6,562 bases of DNA from Nitrososphaeria archaeon (GTDB lineage Archaea > Thermoproteota > Nitrososphaeria > Nitrososphaerales > Nitrososphaeraceae): contig JAJPIN010000245.1 in assembly GCA_021324715.1 (NCBI GenBank), positions 1 through 6,562 of the forward strand, in the 5' to 3' direction. Below, in pieces: positions 5,892 to 6,562 of the stretch. Each line of letters begins with the position of its first letter. Position 1 is the first letter of the stretch. Position numbers and translations under genes: made by a program. Under the pieces are notes generated by a model. The model worked only from the letters and a program-made list of their open reading frames with translations. It searched no databases and was not told where the DNA came from.

Positions 5892-6074
5892 CTAAGATTC
5901 GTGAATATGTGATTTTATTTTCTCCTTCATCTCGGGAGTCATTATATCTTCTTCCTTGTAACCGTGGCCTTTTACTGCGTGTTCTGCTGCATTCTTCATG
6001 ACCTCTTCTTCAGTTTCACCTTGTATTATACAGTCACAATCTCTACCAACGTCCCGACATGAAATTGTATACAC
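5892..6074 (-). CDS. DUF1059 small protein
   Basis: A 60-residue soluble protein matching the DUF1059 pattern: the N-terminal YTISCRDVGRDCDC strand region, GETEEEV beginning a helix, AAEHAVKGHGYKEED in the middle and a charged helical end (TPEMKEKIKSH). Conserved-type Cys and His residues (C6, C13, C15, H32, H37) could bind a metal, but that is inference; the family's function is not established. The start is GTG at 6072-6074. An in-frame TGA five codons upstream (6087-6089) leaves no ATG or TTG alternative, and the overlapping ATG at 6074-6076 is out of frame. A TATA box at 6096-6103 lies 22-29 bp upstream, so the mRNA is probably leaderless and begins at the GTG. It forms a single-gene unit convergent with the ATPase. 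Confidence 0.85.
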   Translation of the reverse strand: MYTISCRDVGRDCDCIIQGETEEEVMKNAAEHAVKGHGYKEEDIMTPEMKEKIKSHIHES

Positions 6075-6095
6075 ATGCTTAACTATTCAACCAAA

Positions 6096-6103
6096 TACTT
6101 AAA
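6096..6103 (-). promoter_or_regulatory. TATA box of the DUF1059 gene
   Basis: On the minus strand this reads TTTAAGTA, 22-29 bp before the GTG start at 6074, with no Shine-Dalgarno site between. It supports both the GTG start and leaderless transcription. Confidence 0.5.
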
Positions 6104-6244
6104 GATTCAACTTCAACTACTTAATCGTTAAACGAAGAATATCTTGAAAAATTTACTCAATCATACCAGAAAAATTGGTTAAAATTACAAAACAAATCGA
6201 CTTAACAGGTAGCAATTAAATTTACTCAACCTCGTTGAACCTAA

Positions 6245-6260
6245 TAGATTAGCGAATCTA
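6245..6260. repeat. Small inverted repeat in the DUF1059 upstream spacer
   Basis: TAGATT (6245-6250) and AATCTA (6255-6260) are perfect complements around the 4-nt loop AGCG. It lies about 85 bp past the end of the repeat-protein gene on the minus strand. It is too weak for a confident terminator call. Confidence 0.25.
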
Positions 6261-6283
6261 GCAATTTAATCTGATAATCTGCA

Positions 6284-6307
6284 AAAATTGGAATTAAAAT
6301 TGGAATT
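6284..6307. repeat. Perfect tandem duplication of a 12-bp unit
   Basis: AAAATTGGAATT occurs twice, head to tail (6284-6295 and 6296-6307), in the spacer after the repeat-protein gene. On the minus strand the unit supplies T-rich tracts 38-60 bp past the stop codon, which could contribute to termination. Separately, AAATTTACTCAA occurs at 6149-6160 and again at 6218-6229. Confidence 0.5.
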
Positions 6308-6344
6308 TTTTACTTTATTTGATATAGGTGTCATTATCGGTTAA

Positions 6345-6562
6345 TTATTTCAATCCAAATAATTGCTTTAAGGTATCAAGTATTGGATTTCCTGTTGGTG
6401 CTACCGTTGGGGCAGTAACATTTGTTGTGGCATTTGTAGCTGGTGCTACTGGTGCTACCGTTGGGGCAGTAACATTTGTTGTGGCATTTGTAGCTGGTGC
6501 TACTGGTGATATAGTTGGGGCAGTAACATTTGTTGTGGCATTTGTAGCTGGTGCTACTGGTG
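6345..6562 (-). CDS. Partial Thr/Asn/Pro-rich repeat protein, C-terminal end
   Basis: The 3' end of a gene entering from the right edge; its N-terminus is outside the window, so no start is visible. The 71 complete codons before the TAA (6345-6347) encode three copies of an 18-residue unit: PVAPATNATTNVTAPT followed by two variable residues, VA or IS. A short non-repeat end follows, PTGNPILDTLKQLFGLK. Each unit carries two N-glycosylation sequons (NAT, NVT) and many Thr and Pro, which is typical of an extended, glycosylated stalk or linker on archaeal surface proteins. The conserved-looking hydrophobic end (ILDTLKQLFGL) could be an amphipathic helix; it is not long enough for a membrane anchor. 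I cannot name the family without the N-terminal part; an exported protein is inferred from composition only. Confidence 0.8.
   Translation of the reverse strand, partial: PVAPATNATTNVTAPTISPVAPATNATTNVTAPTVAPVAPATNATTNVTAPTVAPTGNPILDTLKQLFGLK
6397..6558. repeat. 54-bp tandem repeat, three copies and continuing
   Basis: Units at 6397-6450 and 6451-6504 are identical base for base. The third, 6505-6558, differs at three bases, all within the first ten positions of the unit, changing two codons (VA to IS). A fourth unit begins at 6559 and runs off the window. The 54-bp period is 18 codons, so the reading frame is kept whatever the copy number. Confidence 0.95.

Noticed and set aside
6397..6562. 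CRISPR array
   Set aside because: The regular repeat is 54 bp with no unique spacers between units, and it encodes an in-frame 18-residue protein repeat.

Overview
The window looks like chromosomal DNA of an ammonia-oxidising archaeon (Nitrososphaeria, formerly Thaumarchaeota). A Nitrosocosmicus/Nitrososphaera-type soil lineage is my best guess; this is inference from style and content, not from a marker gene. Supporting signs are: AT-rich DNA; mostly single-gene transcription units separated by 100-330 bp spacers; TATA-like boxes (TTTAAA, TTAAATA, TTTAAGTA) about 22-33 bp upstream of start codons with no Shine-Dalgarno site, so probably leaderless mRNAs; U-rich terminators; a secreted CHRD-domain protein with N-glycosylation sequons; and a HerA/DUF87-type ATPase.

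Layout, left to right. A small four-helix membrane protein of unknown function (82-645, +) is followed by a spacer that holds a short, coding-looking gene remnant on the minus strand (670-885). Next come two ion-transport genes on the plus strand: a two-helix K+ channel with a C-terminal zinc ribbon (963-1532) and a ClC-family chloride channel/antiporter (1808-3094). A 326 bp spacer then leads to a CHRD-domain secreted protein on the minus strand (3421-3963). It is transcribed divergently from a stand-alone HerA-like ATPase (4258-5787, +). The ATPase converges on a 60-aa DUF1059 protein (5892-6074, -). The window ends inside a minus-strand gene (6345 to beyond 6562) whose C-terminal region is a Thr/Asn/Pro-rich 18-residue tandem repeat, probably an extracellular protein.

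There is no clear operon. The K+ channel and ClC are neighbours on one strand but are 275 bp apart and each has its own candidate promoter; together they suggest a small ion/osmotic-homeostasis cluster. The two surface-type proteins (CHRD and the repeat protein) flank the ATPase, with DUF1059 in between. No complete new multi-gene system is visible. The points most worth a second look are: the K+ channel with a zinc ribbon in place of the usual regulatory domain; the ClC with replaced proton-glutamate and chloride-coordinating positions; the HerA-like ATPase with no room for a HAS barrel, no partner nuclease and an unresolved start; and the recently expanded surface-protein repeat.

I saw no rRNA, tRNA, CRISPR array, insertion sequence or transposase.
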